A stretch of DNA of 64,000 bases from Nocardiopsis mwathae (GCF_014201195.1 NZ_JACHDS010000001.1:4216001-4280000); one strand, 5' to 3'. Shown: positions 1 to 8,863, counted from the stretch's first letter. The notes: a model not told the origin generated them from the sequence alone. Made by a program: numbers and translations.

Positions 1-473
1 TTCTGGATCATCGTCATCAGCAGCGGGATCTCCGCGCCGATGAGCGCTCCGATCACGAAGGCGACGATGACCAGGCCGGGCCCGTACAGGCCGAGCCAGG
101 CGAACGACGCATAGAGCAGCAGCACCGACAGGCCGCCGATCAGCGACAGCAGCCCCTCGATCAGGGCGAAGGAGATCTCCGGCCGGCTCTGCAGCCGCTT
201 GGACGCCAGGGAGCCGACACCCATCGCGAACACCATCACCGACAGCACGATGGAGGCCTGGGTGATGGTGTTGCCGAGCAGGTAGCTGCCGAGTGCGACC
301 AGCGCCAGCTCGTAGACGAGTCCGCAGGCGGCGCAGAGGAACACCGCGAACAGCACCAGGAACCGGGCCAGGCGGGGCGGGACCGGCAGGACCGCGCGCG
401 GCGGGGTCGCCGGGACGTCGGGCTTCGCGGCCGCCGGGGAAGGGGCGGTGTCGTCGGTGTCCGGGCCGTTCAC
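1..473 (-). CDS. speE: Membrane-fused polyamine aminopropyltransferase (spermidine synthase-like), N-terminal part
   Basis: Only the first 157 codons lie in the window; the gene runs off the left edge. After a Pro/Ala-rich cytosolic leader, four hydrophobic helices follow, with the family-like stretches [19 protein letters not shown] and [14 protein letters not shown]. These match the membrane domain that precedes the aminopropyltransferase domain in many actinobacterial SpeE-like proteins; the catalytic domain itself is not visible. The GTG at 471-473 is chosen because an upstream ATG (498-500) hits a stop after nine codons. It lies downstream of the DUF350, DUF2617 and DUF4178 genes on the same strand, so it is probably the last gene seen of that operon. 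The membrane domain is secure; the enzymatic role is inferred. Confidence 0.8.
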   Translation of the reverse strand, partial: MNGPDTDDTAPSPAAAKPDVPATPPRAVLPVPPRLARFLVLFAVFLCAACGLVYELALVALGSYLLGNTITQASIVLSVMVFAMGVGSLASKRLQSRPEISFALIEGLLSLIGGLSVLLLYASFAWLGLYGPGLVIVAFVIGALIGAEIPLLMTMIQ

Positions 474-602
474 AGCGGGGTCCGTTCGGGGAGGGTCATG
501 GACGCGGGTGTCCTCGTTCTTCCGGTAACGGCGCACGCCGCCCCGGGCCGTGGCGGGCCCGGGGCGGCGGAAGCGCGCGTGGCTCTGCGGGAGGGTGGCG
601 GG

Positions 603-1022
603 TCAGGAGATGGCCGCTGCCACGACCAGCGCGACACCGATGTGCGAGGACGCGTTCACCCAGGTGGCGGGGTGCAGCTGGGTCTGCTTGAGGATGTCGC
701 CGATCTTGGCGGGGGTCAGCAGGTCGATGACGAGGAACGCGACGGCCATCAGGAGCAGGCCGACCCCGCCGTAGACGGCGGTGGTGATGAGGCCCTCGGC
801 GACCCCGTAGTGGCTGGCGAAGATGGCCGAGACCACGATGATCGCCACACCCAGGGTGTTGGCCGACACCATGAGCGTCGCGTTGCGGTTGCCGTCCTCC
901 CAGATCAGCTTGTGCAGCCGACCCGGTGTCAGCAGGTCCACGATGAGGTAGCCGACGACCATGACCGTCATGCCGACGGCACCGTAGGCGAGGGCGGCGC
1001 CCGCGTTGAACAGGATCTCCAT
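603..1022 (-). CDS. DUF350 family membrane protein
   Basis: This 139-residue protein consists of two similar halves of two helices each. Each half carries the repeated signature YLIVDLLTPGR and FLVIDLLTPAK, typical of DUF350. The ATG at 1020-1022 follows an AAGG-type ribosome site. It lies between a small Gly/Ser-rich membrane protein and the SpeE-like gene, all on the minus strand. DUF350 proteins have no established biochemical role; association with SpeE-like and DUF4178 genes suggests a membrane complex, which is inference. Confidence 0.85.
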   Translation of the reverse strand: MEILFNAGAALAYGAVGMTVMVVGYLIVDLLTPGRLHKLIWEDGNRNATLMVSANTLGVAIIVVSAIFASHYGVAEGLITTAVYGGVGLLLMAVAFLVIDLLTPAKIGDILKQTQLHPATWVNASSHIGVALVVAAAIS

Positions 1023-1104
1023 CGTTACCTTGTCTTCTTCCTGTCGGGGGTTGTGTGGGGGATGTCGCGTCTCGGATGGCCGGATGTGCGGCGGCCGCAG
1101 GCCG

Positions 1105-1362
1105 CTACTTGCCCCATCCGGGGCCGCCGCCGCGGTGGCTGCTGCCGGGGCCGTACTTGTCGCTGCTGCTGCTGCCGCCGCCGAAGAACCAGAAGCCGCC
1201 GCCGCTGCTCCCGCTGCTGGTGCCGCTTCCACTGCTGCCGCTGCCCGTGCCGCCGCTCTGCGGTGTGCAACGGGAGAGCAGCAGCAGGAGCAGCACGATG
1301 AGGGCGATGACCACCACCACCGTGATGGCCTTGCGCTGCTCCTCGGTCAGGTGCTCATCCAT
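1105..1362 (-). CDS. Small Gly/Ser-rich single-pass membrane protein
   Basis: The 85-residue product begins with a charged helix (DEHLTEEQRKA), followed by a strongly hydrophobic segment (about residues 13-30) and then a Gly/Ser-rich tail with an aromatic patch (GGGFWFFGGG). The topology fits a single-pass protein with an exposed low-complexity tail. A GGACGAGG site precedes the ATG. It starts 9 bp after the stop of the DUF2617 gene, so co-transcription is likely. It occupies the place where related loci may carry DUF4247-like proteins, but I cannot assign it to that family. Function unknown. Confidence 0.75.
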   Translation of the reverse strand: MDEHLTEEQRKAITVVVVIALIVLLLLLLSRCTPQSGGTGSGSSGSGTSSGSSGGGFWFFGGGSSSSDKYGPGSSHRGGGPGWGK

Positions 1363-1371
1363 CGCCTCGTC

Positions 1372-1956
1372 CTAGGTTCGGGGGGAAGTCGGCGGGGGGA
1401 ACGCCACCGACGTCGTGGTCGTCACCAGCTCCGCGCTCTGCGGGTAGGCGTGCCAGGTGCGCCAGGTCAGCGCCGCGCCGTCCGCCCCGCCGCGGGACAG
1501 CAGGGCCAGCGCGGTGACCGCGAGGGGACTGCCGGGGAACGTGCCGATCAGGGAGTCGGGGCGCGCGGCGGCCTCGTCGCGCAGACGGGTCACCCGTGCC
1601 GCGAACTCCGGCTCGCGTCCGCCGAACCACTCGACCGCGGAGTCGAACGTGTAGCGCGCCGCACCCGGTCCGTCGGCCGTGGTGCGCTCCGGGAGCGCAC
1701 CCGCCCGTCCCGGCAGGCACGCCACGGTCTCCACGAGTCCGCCGGCGCCGTCCGTGTCCGTGCCACCGCAGGGCGCCGGGGTGACCAGGACCTGGTGCGA
1801 GGCGCCGAGTACGCGTAGCTCCACGCGCCCCAGCGGCGTCGCGGCGGTGCGGACCGCCAGCGGCTCGATCAGCGGGTGTTCCAGCGACCAGGACAGGTCG
1901 GCGGCGCGGGTGTCGACGAACGGGGCGCTCACCTGTGTGTGCACCGCCGCCCTCAC
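1372..1956 (-). CDS. DUF2617 family protein
   Basis: The 194-residue soluble protein starts SAPFVDTRAADLSW and contains LRVLGASHQVLV and, near the end, WHAYPQSAELVTT, all resembling DUF2617. The GTG start overlaps the TGA of the DUF4178 gene, indicating translational coupling. There is no signal peptide or membrane segment, so it should act in the cytosol. Function is unknown; its fixed company (DUF4178, DUF350, SpeE-like) is the only clue. Confidence 0.75.
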   Translation of the reverse strand: MRAAVHTQVSAPFVDTRAADLSWSLEHPLIEPLAVRTAATPLGRVELRVLGASHQVLVTPAPCGGTDTDGAGGLVETVACLPGRAGALPERTTADGPGAARYTFDSAVEWFGGREPEFAARVTRLRDEAAARPDSLIGTFPGSPLAVTALALLSRGGADGAALTWRTWHAYPQSAELVTTTTSVAFPPPTSPRT

Positions 1957-2591
1957 CCGCCGGGGTAGATGGTGAACGTCCCGGGGACCACCGATTCCCC
2001 GGTGCTGACCTCCCAGGGCCCGTGGTCGAACCGCTCGAAGGCGAGCAGGCGGCCGCCGGGACCCTCGTAGTCGGCGTAGTCCATGGCACCGTGGGCCGGG
2101 TGCCCGGTACTGCCCTCGGAGCGGTAGGACGCCGACCCGCGCTCGGTCAGGCGGAAGGTGGAGCCGTCGACGTCGATCGTGGGCGCGTCGGGCGCCAGCT
2201 GCAGGTCGGGGCGCCCGGTCCACAGTGCCAGTTCGAGGCCGGGGTCCTCCTGCACCGATATCCAGCGCTTGCCCTGCTCGACCTCCAGGAAGTGCTCGCT
2301 CCAGGTGAAGCGGCCCTCCGTGAGCCGCAGCGAGCCCCGGATCCAGGTCCGGTCGCTGCCGAAGTCCAGCATGTCCCCCGCCTTGAGCGTGCGGGGGTCG
2401 CCCTGGGTGTGGGTGGTATCGGCGAACGGGTCGCGCGGCGCGTCGTGCGCGGGCTGCGGCGGGGGCGGGTAGGCGTGCCCGGGAGCCGGGTGCGGGTGAT
2501 GATGGCCGGGTGCCGACGGACGGTTCGGCCGCCACAGGTAGACCAGCAGGGCGATGAGCCCGGCGATCGCCAGCAGTAGCAGAAATGTCAC
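1953..2591 (-). CDS. DUF4178 family membrane-anchored protein
   Basis: The 212-residue protein has an N-terminal helix (about residues 2-19) and a His/Pro-rich linker (residues 28-50). A beta-rich domain then begins LKAGDMLDFGSDRTWIRGSL and matches the general form of DUF4178. It includes paired aromatic strands (FTWSEHFLEVE, WISVQEDPG) and ends at a FTIYPGG tail. It is the first gene of the run toward SpeE; its stop overlaps the next start. The His-rich linker could bind metal, but this is speculation. Function unknown. Confidence 0.7.
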   Translation of the reverse strand: MTFLLLLAIAGLIALLVYLWRPNRPSAPGHHHPHPAPGHAYPPPPQPAHDAPRDPFADTTHTQGDPRTLKAGDMLDFGSDRTWIRGSLRLTEGRFTWSEHFLEVEQGKRWISVQEDPGLELALWTGRPDLQLAPDAPTIDVDGSTFRLTERGSASYRSEGSTGHPAHGAMDYADYEGPGGRLLAFERFDHGPWEVSTGESVVPGTFTIYPGG

Positions 2592-2755
2592 CAGTGCGCC
2601 CCGCTTTCCTTACATACGACCGGTTCTCGGCCAGTAGAGAGTACCGGCCCTAGATCACGATCCGGACAGCGATCACCCGCTGACCTGGCCGATCCCGGAC
2701 ATCGGAGGTGGGGAACCGCGCGCGCGAGCCGTGCGTCGTGCACCCGCACGGCCGG

Positions 2756-3631
2756 TCAGCCGGCGGCGTCCGCGCCGCCCTCCCCTGTCTCGACGGGCAG
2801 GTCCGCGTCGGCGCCCCAGGCGCTCCAGGAACCCGGGTAGAGGCGGGCGCCGGTGAACCCGGCGTGCTCCAGGGCCAGCAGGTCGTGGCAGGCGGTCACC
2901 CCGGACCCGCAGTAGGCGGTGACGGACGCCGCGGTGTCGGCGCCGAGGGCGGCGAACCGTTCGCGCAGGCGTTCGGGTGCCGCGAAGCGGCCGTCCTCGG
3001 CGAGGTTGTCCGGCCAGGCGGCGCTGCGCGCGCCGGGGATGTGCCCGGGGCGGGCGTCCACGGGGGCCGGTTCCTCGCCCGTGTAGCGGCCGTGGACGCG
3101 GGCGTCGAGCAGCAGCCGGGAGGGGTCGGTGGTCTCGGCACGCACCGCGGCGGTATCGACGACGCGGTCGGCAGGCCAGGGGCGCGGGGTGCGCGGCCGG
3201 GGCTCGGCGGTGACCGGCCCGGTCTCCAGGTGGCCGGTCCACGCCTGGATACCGCCGTCGAGGAGGGCGGCCGGCGACCCGAGGACGCGCAACATCCACA
3301 CCAGGCGTGCGGCGGTCGAGCCGCCGGCGTCGTCGTAGGCCACGACGGGGGTGTCGTCGCCGATGCCGAGGCGGCCGAGCGCGGCGGCGAAGGCGTCGGG
3401 GTCGGGCAGGGGATGCCGACCGCCCTCGGGCGTCGGCGGCGCCGCGAGGTCGGTGTCGACGTCGGCGAAGACGGCGCCGGGCAGGTGGCCGCCGAGGTAG
3501 GCGTCGCGCCCGGAGCGGCCGTCGAGGTAGAAGCGGACGTCGGCGACGCGGACCGCGTCGATGTTGCGGGCCAGCCAGGCGGCCGGGACGAGGACGGGCG
3601 GGTGCGCGGGGTCGGGCTCCTGGTGTGCCAT
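2756..3631 (-). CDS. Tandem-rhodanese sulfurtransferase (thiosulfate/3-mercaptopyruvate type)
   Basis: The 291-residue product has two rhodanese domains. The N-terminal one is inactive-looking (VADVRFYLDGRSGRDAYLGG). The C-terminal one carries the active loop AYCGSGVTACHDLLALEHAG with the persulfide-forming cysteine at about residue 241. CGSGVT resembles the loop of 3-mercaptopyruvate/thiosulfate sulfurtransferases, so it transfers sulfane sulfur to cyanide or a protein thiol acceptor. It is cytosolic. The ATG at 3629-3631 is preferred over an in-frame TTG nine bases upstream, because a TATCTT box lies 7 nt before it and suggests a leaderless transcript. No operon partner is evident. Confidence 0.9.
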   Translation of the reverse strand: MAHQEPDPAHPPVLVPAAWLARNIDAVRVADVRFYLDGRSGRDAYLGGHLPGAVFADVDTDLAAPPTPEGGRHPLPDPDAFAAALGRLGIGDDTPVVAYDDAGGSTAARLVWMLRVLGSPAALLDGGIQAWTGHLETGPVTAEPRPRTPRPWPADRVVDTAAVRAETTDPSRLLLDARVHGRYTGEEPAPVDARPGHIPGARSAAWPDNLAEDGRFAAPERLRERFAALGADTAASVTAYCGSGVTACHDLLALEHAGFTGARLYPGSWSAWGADADLPVETGEGGADAAG

Positions 3632-3638
3632 GGCGCAC

Positions 3639-3644
3639 AAGATA
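3639..3644 (-). promoter_or_regulatory. Putative -10 box for leaderless sulfurtransferase mRNA
   Basis: The minus-strand hexamer TATCTT fits TANNNT and lies 7 nt before the ATG of the sulfurtransferase gene. That spacing is characteristic of leaderless actinobacterial transcripts. No ribosome site is visible before the ATG. Confidence 0.45.
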
Positions 3645-3665
3645 TACCCGGTGCGGGCGTGCGGC

Positions 3666-4133
3666 TCAGGAGGCGGTGCCGCCGACCTCCCGGGCCTTGT
3701 CGACGTCGGCGTCGGCGCCGTCCTCGCGGGCGCGTTCGAGTGCGCGGACGTGGCGCAACCAGAGCAGCCCGAGGACGGGCAGCACCAGCGGGATGTACAG
3801 GTAGCCGCTGCCGAAGTTCGACCAGACGGTGTCGTCGGGGAAGGCCGCCGGGTCGAGCACGCTGAACGCGCCGACGACCAGCACGCCGGCCAGCTCGATC
3901 GCGCAGGAGGCGAACGCGACGCGGTGGGAGGTGCGCCCGCTGCGGGCGATGCCGACGGTGGCGACGATGTAGATGACGCCGGCCAGGGCGGAGAGGAGGT
4001 AGGCCAGGGGGGCCTCCTCGAAGCGGGTGAGGATCTGTACGGTGGCGCGGGCGGTGGCGGCCAGCGCGAACACGGCGTAGACGGCGACCAGTACCCGGCC
4101 GGGGCCGGACCGGCTCACGGAGATGTCAGACAA
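3666..4133 (-). CDS. Four-helix integral membrane protein, unknown function
   Basis: The 155-residue protein has four predicted helices (about residues 14-31, 44-64, 74-91 and 107-126) and a charged C-terminal tail rich in Asp/Arg (ERAREDGADADVDKAREVGG). Its start region overlaps by 8 bp the end of the next upstream gene, so the two small membrane proteins are probably made together. I do not recognise the family. Confidence 0.75.
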   Translation of the reverse strand: MSDISVSRSGPGRVLVAVYAVFALAATARATVQILTRFEEAPLAYLLSALAGVIYIVATVGIARSGRTSHRVAFASCAIELAGVLVVGAFSVLDPAAFPDDTVWSNFGSGYLYIPLVLPVLGLLWLRHVRALERAREDGADADVDKAREVGGTAS

Positions 4134-4491
4134 GAGAGGGGTCCCAGATCTGTTCGAGGCGCACCATCATGGCCAGCAGGACGAAGCAGGCGAAGGCGAT
4201 GACGGCGGGCCCCCAGCGGGTGCGCTCCATGAGCCCCCAGATCGCGCACACCGGCGGGATGAGCACGACCGTGGCCAGGTAGGCGATGAAGGTGACCATC
4301 TCGGCGGGGCGCTCGCCTCCCACGAGCAGCACCGCGGAGACCACGGTCTGGCCGAGGAGCAGCAGCCACAGCACGCCCATGCCGATGAGGTGCCAGGTGT
4401 CCATCGGCCGACGGCGGAACGTCGAGACGAGGCACCACGCGGCCATGGCCAGCGACGCGATCTTGATGACGGCGGCCAGCCAGTCGATCAC
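4126..4491 (-). CDS. Four-helix integral membrane protein, unknown function
   Basis: The 121-residue product has four hydrophobic segments and a short tail. The GTG at 4491 is chosen because a GGAGG site lies 5 nt before it; another GTG 12 bases upstream (4503) has its AGGAG immediately adjacent and is less likely. The stop overlaps the start of the following membrane gene by 8 bp. Both proteins are similar in size and topology and may form a heteromer; this is inference. No family recognised. Confidence 0.7.
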   Translation of the reverse strand: MIDWLAAVIKIASLAMAAWCLVSTFRRRPMDTWHLIGMGVLWLLLLGQTVVSAVLLVGGERPAEMVTFIAYLATVVLIPPVCAIWGLMERTRWGPAVIAFACFVLLAMMVRLEQIWDPSLV

Positions 4492-4698
4492 GGCTGCCTC
4501 CACCTCCTGCCGTTCTCCCCGCGCCCACCTGGGTCCCCGCAGGCCGGGTCGGCACGTCCAACACGTCTACGACGCACTGTAGTACCCATGGGGCGGGCAG
4601 TGGGAATCGGCTCGCCCCCGGAGGGACGCTGCGCGACCGATGCCGAACAGCCTCCCGCCCCTCACCCACCCACGCACCCACGCACCCACCAACGCGAT

Positions 4699-4944
4699 CT
4701 AGGTGTTAACGCGGATGACCCAGACGCGAACCTCGTTCTCATACACGCCGACGATCATCGTGCGTTCACTCGTAATCACGTGGTATGCGTCAGGAACGCC
4801 CATGTCGGGCGATGCATTGTCAGGAGGTATCGGCCCCGTCGCCAGTGCGGCCAGGGACTCGCGGACCTGCTTCCTCAGGTTCCTTGGGAGCTTCTGCGCA
4901 ACGGCCTGCGCTTCGGGGGTCCACAGGACAGAACGGATCGTCAT
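4699..4944 (-). CDS. ParE/RelE-like toxin of a type II toxin-antitoxin pair
   Basis: The 81-residue protein shows the compact RelE/ParE layout. An N-terminal helix pair carries AQAVAQKLPRNLRKQVRESL. The later strands DAYHVITSERTMIVGVY and VRVWVIRV resemble the toxin core. Its ATG overlaps the antitoxin stop by 4 bp (4941-4944), the usual coupled arrangement. RelE enzymes cleave ribosome-bound mRNA and ParE toxins block gyrase; the sequence does not decide between them. The flanking DNA is visibly less GC-rich than its surroundings, consistent with acquisition by transfer. Confidence 0.75.
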   Translation of the reverse strand: MTIRSVLWTPEAQAVAQKLPRNLRKQVRESLAALATGPIPPDNASPDMGVPDAYHVITSERTMIVGVYENEVRVWVIRVNT

Positions 4945-5234
4945 TCGTCAAGGCCCAAAGCAGTGTTCAGGCCTGCCATCAGCTCCTCGCGCGTCTTGGC
5001 CGGGTAGGAGATCCACTCCATCTCACCGCGCCGGTCGGCTTCGACAGCTGCAGCCAGATCGCGCCGATCCTTCTCCCGACGCAGCTCCTGAAGCTCGGCA
5101 TAAGCCTCAGCGGAGATGATCACGCCTTCGGCCTGACCGTAGCGGGTAATGGTGATGGATTCACCACTTCGGGAAGCTCTCATGAGCAGCTGCCCTAGAT
5201 GACTACGCGCATCCTGCAAGGTGACTTCAGCCAT
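4941..5234 (-). CDS. Phd/YefM-like antitoxin
   Basis: The 97-residue protein begins AEVTLQDARSHLGQLLMRAS, followed by ESITITRYGQAEGVIISAEAY. This is the Phd/YefM DNA-binding fold, in which a short dimerising domain precedes a flexible toxin-neutralising tail (residues 60-97, rich in Glu/Arg). It is expected to repress its own promoter and bind the downstream toxin. The ATG at 5232-5234 is the start giving the standard family N-terminus. It lies directly upstream of the toxin gene, with a 4-bp overlap. Confidence 0.85.
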   Translation of the reverse strand: MAEVTLQDARSHLGQLLMRASRSGESITITRYGQAEGVIISAEAYAELQELRREKDRRDLAAAVEADRRGEMEWISYPAKTREELMAGLNTALGLDE

Positions 5235-5568
5235 GCACGGCAGTGTAGCGCACACACCGAACAGACTGTACTGACAGTACTTTCTGTACAGACTGCACGG
5301 TTCGTTCCATTTTGGACCCCTGTCCTGGCGCCTTGAGAGTTCCTGTCGTGTCCAGCTCGACGCGCTGACGGGGCGGAACCCGCCGGAAAATCGCTTGGCG
5401 GGCGTGATGCGCCTCGCATAGCATCGACCGGTTGCCCGACGGCGGCCCCGCTTTCGCGCGCTGAGGATCGAACCGGACCGGACGGCTGCGCCCCCGGGAC
5501 GGGACCCGCGCGTCGTTCTTCCGCCGCCGCATCTCCTGTTCACGCCGAGAGCCGAGGTGCGCCTTTCC
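5235..5568. other. Intergenic region between antitoxin and helicase genes
   Basis: No gene is seen in these 334 bases. The left end, next to the antitoxin start, is AT-richer and holds interlocking GTAC-containing repeats (see the operator entry). The right part is ordinary GC-rich DNA before the helicase start. It must carry divergent promoters for the toxin-antitoxin pair and the helicase. Confidence 0.6.
5266..5291. promoter_or_regulatory. Candidate antitoxin operator
   Basis: CTGTAC at 5266-5271 and GTACAG at 5286-5291 form an inverted pair. A third half-site, AGTAC (5276-5280), lies between them. The cluster is 32 bp upstream of the antitoxin start, where a Phd-type autorepressor would bind. 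The repeats are seen; the binding is inferred. Confidence 0.4.
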
Positions 5569-7647
5569 ATGACCCTTTCCGACTCCGAGCCCGCCCCAGC
5601 CGTCGACCCCGAGATACGCGCCGAACGCGCGCACCTGGCGGCATCCCGCGCCGCGCTGCGCCGGATGCGCGACGACGTCCTGGCCACCGAGACCCCCGCC
5701 GTCTTCGGCGACTGGGTCTCCACCCAGGTGCTGCAGCAGGCCCGCGCGCTGCGCGCCGAGGCGCTGGAGGACATCCCCGACACCCCGCTGTTCTTCGGCC
5801 GCCTCGACTTCGAGGCCGGGGCGGTGTTCGAGGACGGCGACGGGCACCGGACGGCCGACCGCATCCACATCGGGCGCCGCCACGTCCACGACGAGCACGG
5901 CCGCGCCATGGTCCTCGACTGGCGCGCACCCATATCCGTCGCCTTCTACCGCGCCACGCCCCAGGACCCCATGCGGGTGCGCACCCGGCGGCGCTACGGG
6001 TTCGACAACGCCGCGCGGCTCACCGCGTTCGAGGACGAGTCGCTGACCGACGGGGCGCCCGGCGGCGACCTGCTCGGCGGGGAGCTGCTGACCGCCGAGA
6101 TCGAGCGGCCGCGCACCGGGCCCATGCGCGACATCGTCGCCACCATCCAGCCCGAACAGGACGACCTGGTCCGCGCCGCCCTCGACACCACGCTGTGCGT
6201 CCAGGGCGCGCCCGGTACCGGAAAGACCGCCGTCGGCCTGCACCGCATCGCCTACCTGCTGTATGCCGAGCGCAAGCGGCTGAGCCGCACCGGCGTCGCC
6301 ATCGTCGGGCCGAACCGGTCCTTCCTCTCCTACATCCGCAACGTGCTGCCCGCGCTCGGCGAGGTCGACGTCGACCAGACCACCGTGCGGGAGCTGCTGG
6401 AGACCGTGCCCGTGCGCCGCGTCGACGACACCGGCGCCGCCCGTGTCAAGGGCGACGCCCGCATGGCCGAGGTGATCCGCCGCGACCTCTGGTCGCAGCT
6501 GCGCGAACCGGCCGAGACGCTGGTCGTGCAGCGGGGCTCGCGCCGCTGGCGGCTCTACCCCGACGAACTCCGGGAGCTCACCGACGAGCTGCGCGGGCGC
6601 GGCGTCGCCTACGGGGCGGGACGGGACCTGCTGGCGCACCGCATCGCGCACGCCGTCCTCTCCCGGATGGAGGCCGCCGGTGAGGCGTGCGACGACCGCA
6701 CCCACGACCAGGTGCGGCGCAGCCGGGAGGTGAAGGCGGCGGTGGCCGCGATCTGGCCCAAGGCCGACCCGGTCAAGCTCGTCCTCGGCCTGCTCACCGA
6801 CGCCGACCGGCTCGCCAGCGCCGCCGACGGCGTCCTCTCGCCCGAGGAGCAGGCCGCCGTGATGCTGCCCGGACGTCCCCGCGGCCCCAAGTCGGCCCGC
6901 TGGTCCGAGGCCGACCTCGCGCTGATCGACGAGGCGGCGGCGCTCATCCGGCGCCCGGAGAGCATCGGCCACCTCGTCGTCGACGAAGCCCAGGACCTGA
7001 GCCCCATGCAGTGCCGCGCGCTCGGCCGCCGCGCCGCGAGCGGGTCGGCGACCATCCTGGGCGACATCGCCCAGGGCACCAGCCCGTCGGCCACCGGCGA
7101 CTGGCCGACTCTGCTCGGCCACCTCGGCAAGGCGGAGGCGCGGCTGGCCGTGCTCGACCGCGGCTACCGTGTTCCCGCGCAGATCATCGGCTTCGCCGCC
7201 CGCCTGCTCCCGTCCATCGCCCCCGGCCTCGGCGCCCCGGTGGCCGTGCGCCGTTCCTCCGGCGCGCTGCGGCTCACCCCGGCCAGGGCCGGTTCCCTCC
7301 CCGACGCCGTGGCCGACGCCTGCCGCGAAGGGCTCAAGCGCGAGGGGTCGGTGGGGGTGATGGCCGCCGACGCCGACATCGCCGACCTGCACCGGGCGCT
7401 GGGGGCGGCCGGGCTCGACGCCGGGGTGCTGGGCGAGACCGACGACGCTCTGGAGGCCGAGCGGCTGGTGTGCGTGCCGGCCTCGCTGGCCAAGGGCCTG
7501 GAGTTCGACACCGTCGTCGCGGTCGAGCCCTCGCGTATCGTCGCCGCGGAGCCCCGTGGCCTGCACCGCCTCTACGTCGTCCTCACCCGGGCGGTCAGTG
7601 CGCTGCACGTGGTGCACGCCGAACCGCTGCCGGAACCGCTGCGCTGA
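5569..7647 (+). CDS. helD: HelD-like superfamily 1 ATPase (RNA polymerase recycling factor type)
   Basis: The 692-residue protein has an N-terminal coiled-coil-like region (residues 13-70) followed by a UvrD/HelD-type motor. Walker A is GAPGTGKT (about residues 212-219), the Walker B/DEAQ motif is VVDEAQDLSPMQ (about residue 468), and late motifs include KGLEFDTVVAVEP and LYVVLTRAV. HelD proteins remove stalled RNA polymerase from DNA using ATP. The ATG at 5569 is chosen; an in-frame GTG at 5557 has its GAGG directly adjacent and is an alternative. It appears monocistronic. UvrD-like helicase is the alternative name, but the N-terminal insertion and weak DNA-helicase motifs favour HelD. Confidence 0.8.
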   Translation: MTLSDSEPAPAVDPEIRAERAHLAASRAALRRMRDDVLATETPAVFGDWVSTQVLQQARALRAEALEDIPDTPLFFGRLDFEAGAVFEDGDGHRTADRIHIGRRHVHDEHGRAMVLDWRAPISVAFYRATPQDPMRVRTRRRYGFDNAARLTAFEDESLTDGAPGGDLLGGELLTAEIERPRTGPMRDIVATIQPEQDDLVRAALDTTLCVQGAPGTGKTAVGLHRIAYLLYAERKRLSRTGVAIVGPNRSFLSYIRNVLPALGEVDVDQTTVRELLETVPVRRVDDTGAARVKGDARMAEVIRRDLWSQLREPAETLVVQRGSRRWRLYPDELRELTDELRGRGVAYGAGRDLLAHRIAHAVLSRMEAAGEACDDRTHDQVRRSREVKAAVAAIWPKADPVKLVLGLLTDADRLASAADGVLSPEEQAAVMLPGRPRGPKSARWSEADLALIDEAAALIRRPESIGHLVVDEAQDLSPMQCRALGRRAASGSATILGDIAQGTSPSATGDWPTLLGHLGKAEARLAVLDRGYRVPAQIIGFAARLLPSIAPGLGAPVAVRRSSGALRLTPARAGSLPDAVADACREGLKREGSVGVMAADADIADLHRALGAAGLDAGVLGETDDALEAERLVCVPASLAKGLEFDTVVAVEPSRIVAAEPRGLHRLYVVLTRAVSALHVVHAEPLPEPLR

Positions 7648-7780
7648 CGCCGCGGCGGGGGCGGCCGCAGCCGGGACCCACATGCCCGGGAAACCCCCGG
7701 GGGTGCGGAACTCCGGCACCATGATCGCCCGCTATGCTCCCCGCACGCATCAGCGGCGTGAAAGGACAGCCGGAGCCATC

Positions 7781-8863
7781 ATGATCCCCCGACACCCGAC
7801 GACCCGCTCCGAGCGTGCCCCAGGCGGCTTTCCGCGGCGATGGGCGGTCGCGGCCTCCGCCGCCGCCCTCACGGCATCGCTCACCGGATGCCTGGACGAG
7901 GACGGCGCCGACGGTGACGCGGCCCCGCCCGCCCCTCCGCCCCTGGGCACACCTGAGGAGGTCGTCGCCGGGATGGTCGACCTCATCGACTCGGCGGAAA
8001 GCTACCTCGTCGACCTGGACGCCGAGGTCGCCGCCGGTGAGGGCGGCTACGCGCAGCACGAGACCTTCGTGCTGAGCACCGACCCCGAACCGGTCTTCCA
8101 GTGGTTCGAGCGGTTCCCCGCGATCGGGGACGGCGACGCCTACGAGCAGGCGTGGCTGCGGGTCGGCGGCGACGGCCCGATCCTGTTCCGCACCACCTAC
8201 GCGTCGGCGCCCCGTGAGGATCGCTTCTACAGCCGCGCGGGGGCCGACGCCACCGCCCCTCCCCTCGGCCCCGAGCACACCCTGTCCCGCGACCCCGTCG
8301 GCGCCCCCGTCAAGGACCTGGCCGCGACCATGTCGGTCGCCGAGGAGGACAAGGAGCCGGGAGAGGGGCCGGACGGGGACGACGGAGCCGTCGTCCGCTA
8401 CAGCGGCACGTTCGACCTCACCTCCCCGGCCGCGGCGGGCGAGAAGGCGGAGGTGCAGGAGGGCGTCCCCTTCGAACTGCGGGTCGACGAGCACGCCCAC
8501 CCCACCGGCCTCACCTACGAGACCGTCACCGGCCCGCACACCTGGACCTACCACTCCATCGACGCACCGCCGGCCACCCGCTACTGCGGCACCGTCGAGG
8601 GCGTCCCCCACACGGGCACCGCCCGGGTCGTCCCCACCCACGGCGACATCGCCTGCGACGAGGCCGTCGACGTCGTGGAGCGGTATCTGGAGATGCCCGA
8701 CGGGCAGAAGGACGGCACCGGGTACCTGGCCGAGGTCGACGGCTGGACGTGCGGCATCCGGACCAGGGCCGAGATCGACGGGCGCACCGCCGAGGACGTG
8801 GCCCGGTGCTCCACCGACTGGCCCGAGACGACCCGGCGTGTGGACCTCCTCCGCGTCGACTGA
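7781..8863 (+). CDS. Putative secreted lipoprotein
   Basis: The 360-residue protein has a basic N-terminus, a short hydrophobic segment and a lipobox LTGC with the lipidated Cys at residue 37. The acidic/Pro-rich linker after it is typical of Gram-positive lipoproteins. The mature part is predicted to be beta-rich (YSGTFDLTSPAAAG, PFELRVDEHAHPTGLTYE). It resembles LppX/LprG-like or LolA-like carrier proteins only in general form, and I cannot assign a family. Two cysteine pairs in the C-terminal third could form disulfides. A TATGCT box (7733-7738) may drive it. Function unknown. Confidence 0.75.
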   Translation: MIPRHPTTRSERAPGGFPRRWAVAASAAALTASLTGCLDEDGADGDAAPPAPPPLGTPEEVVAGMVDLIDSAESYLVDLDAEVAAGEGGYAQHETFVLSTDPEPVFQWFERFPAIGDGDAYEQAWLRVGGDGPILFRTTYASAPREDRFYSRAGADATAPPLGPEHTLSRDPVGAPVKDLAATMSVAEEDKEPGEGPDGDDGAVVRYSGTFDLTSPAAAGEKAEVQEGVPFELRVDEHAHPTGLTYETVTGPHTWTYHSIDAPPATRYCGTVEGVPHTGTARVVPTHGDIACDEAVDVVERYLEMPDGQKDGTGYLAEVDGWTCGIRTRAEIDGRTAEDVARCSTDWPETTRRVDLLRVD

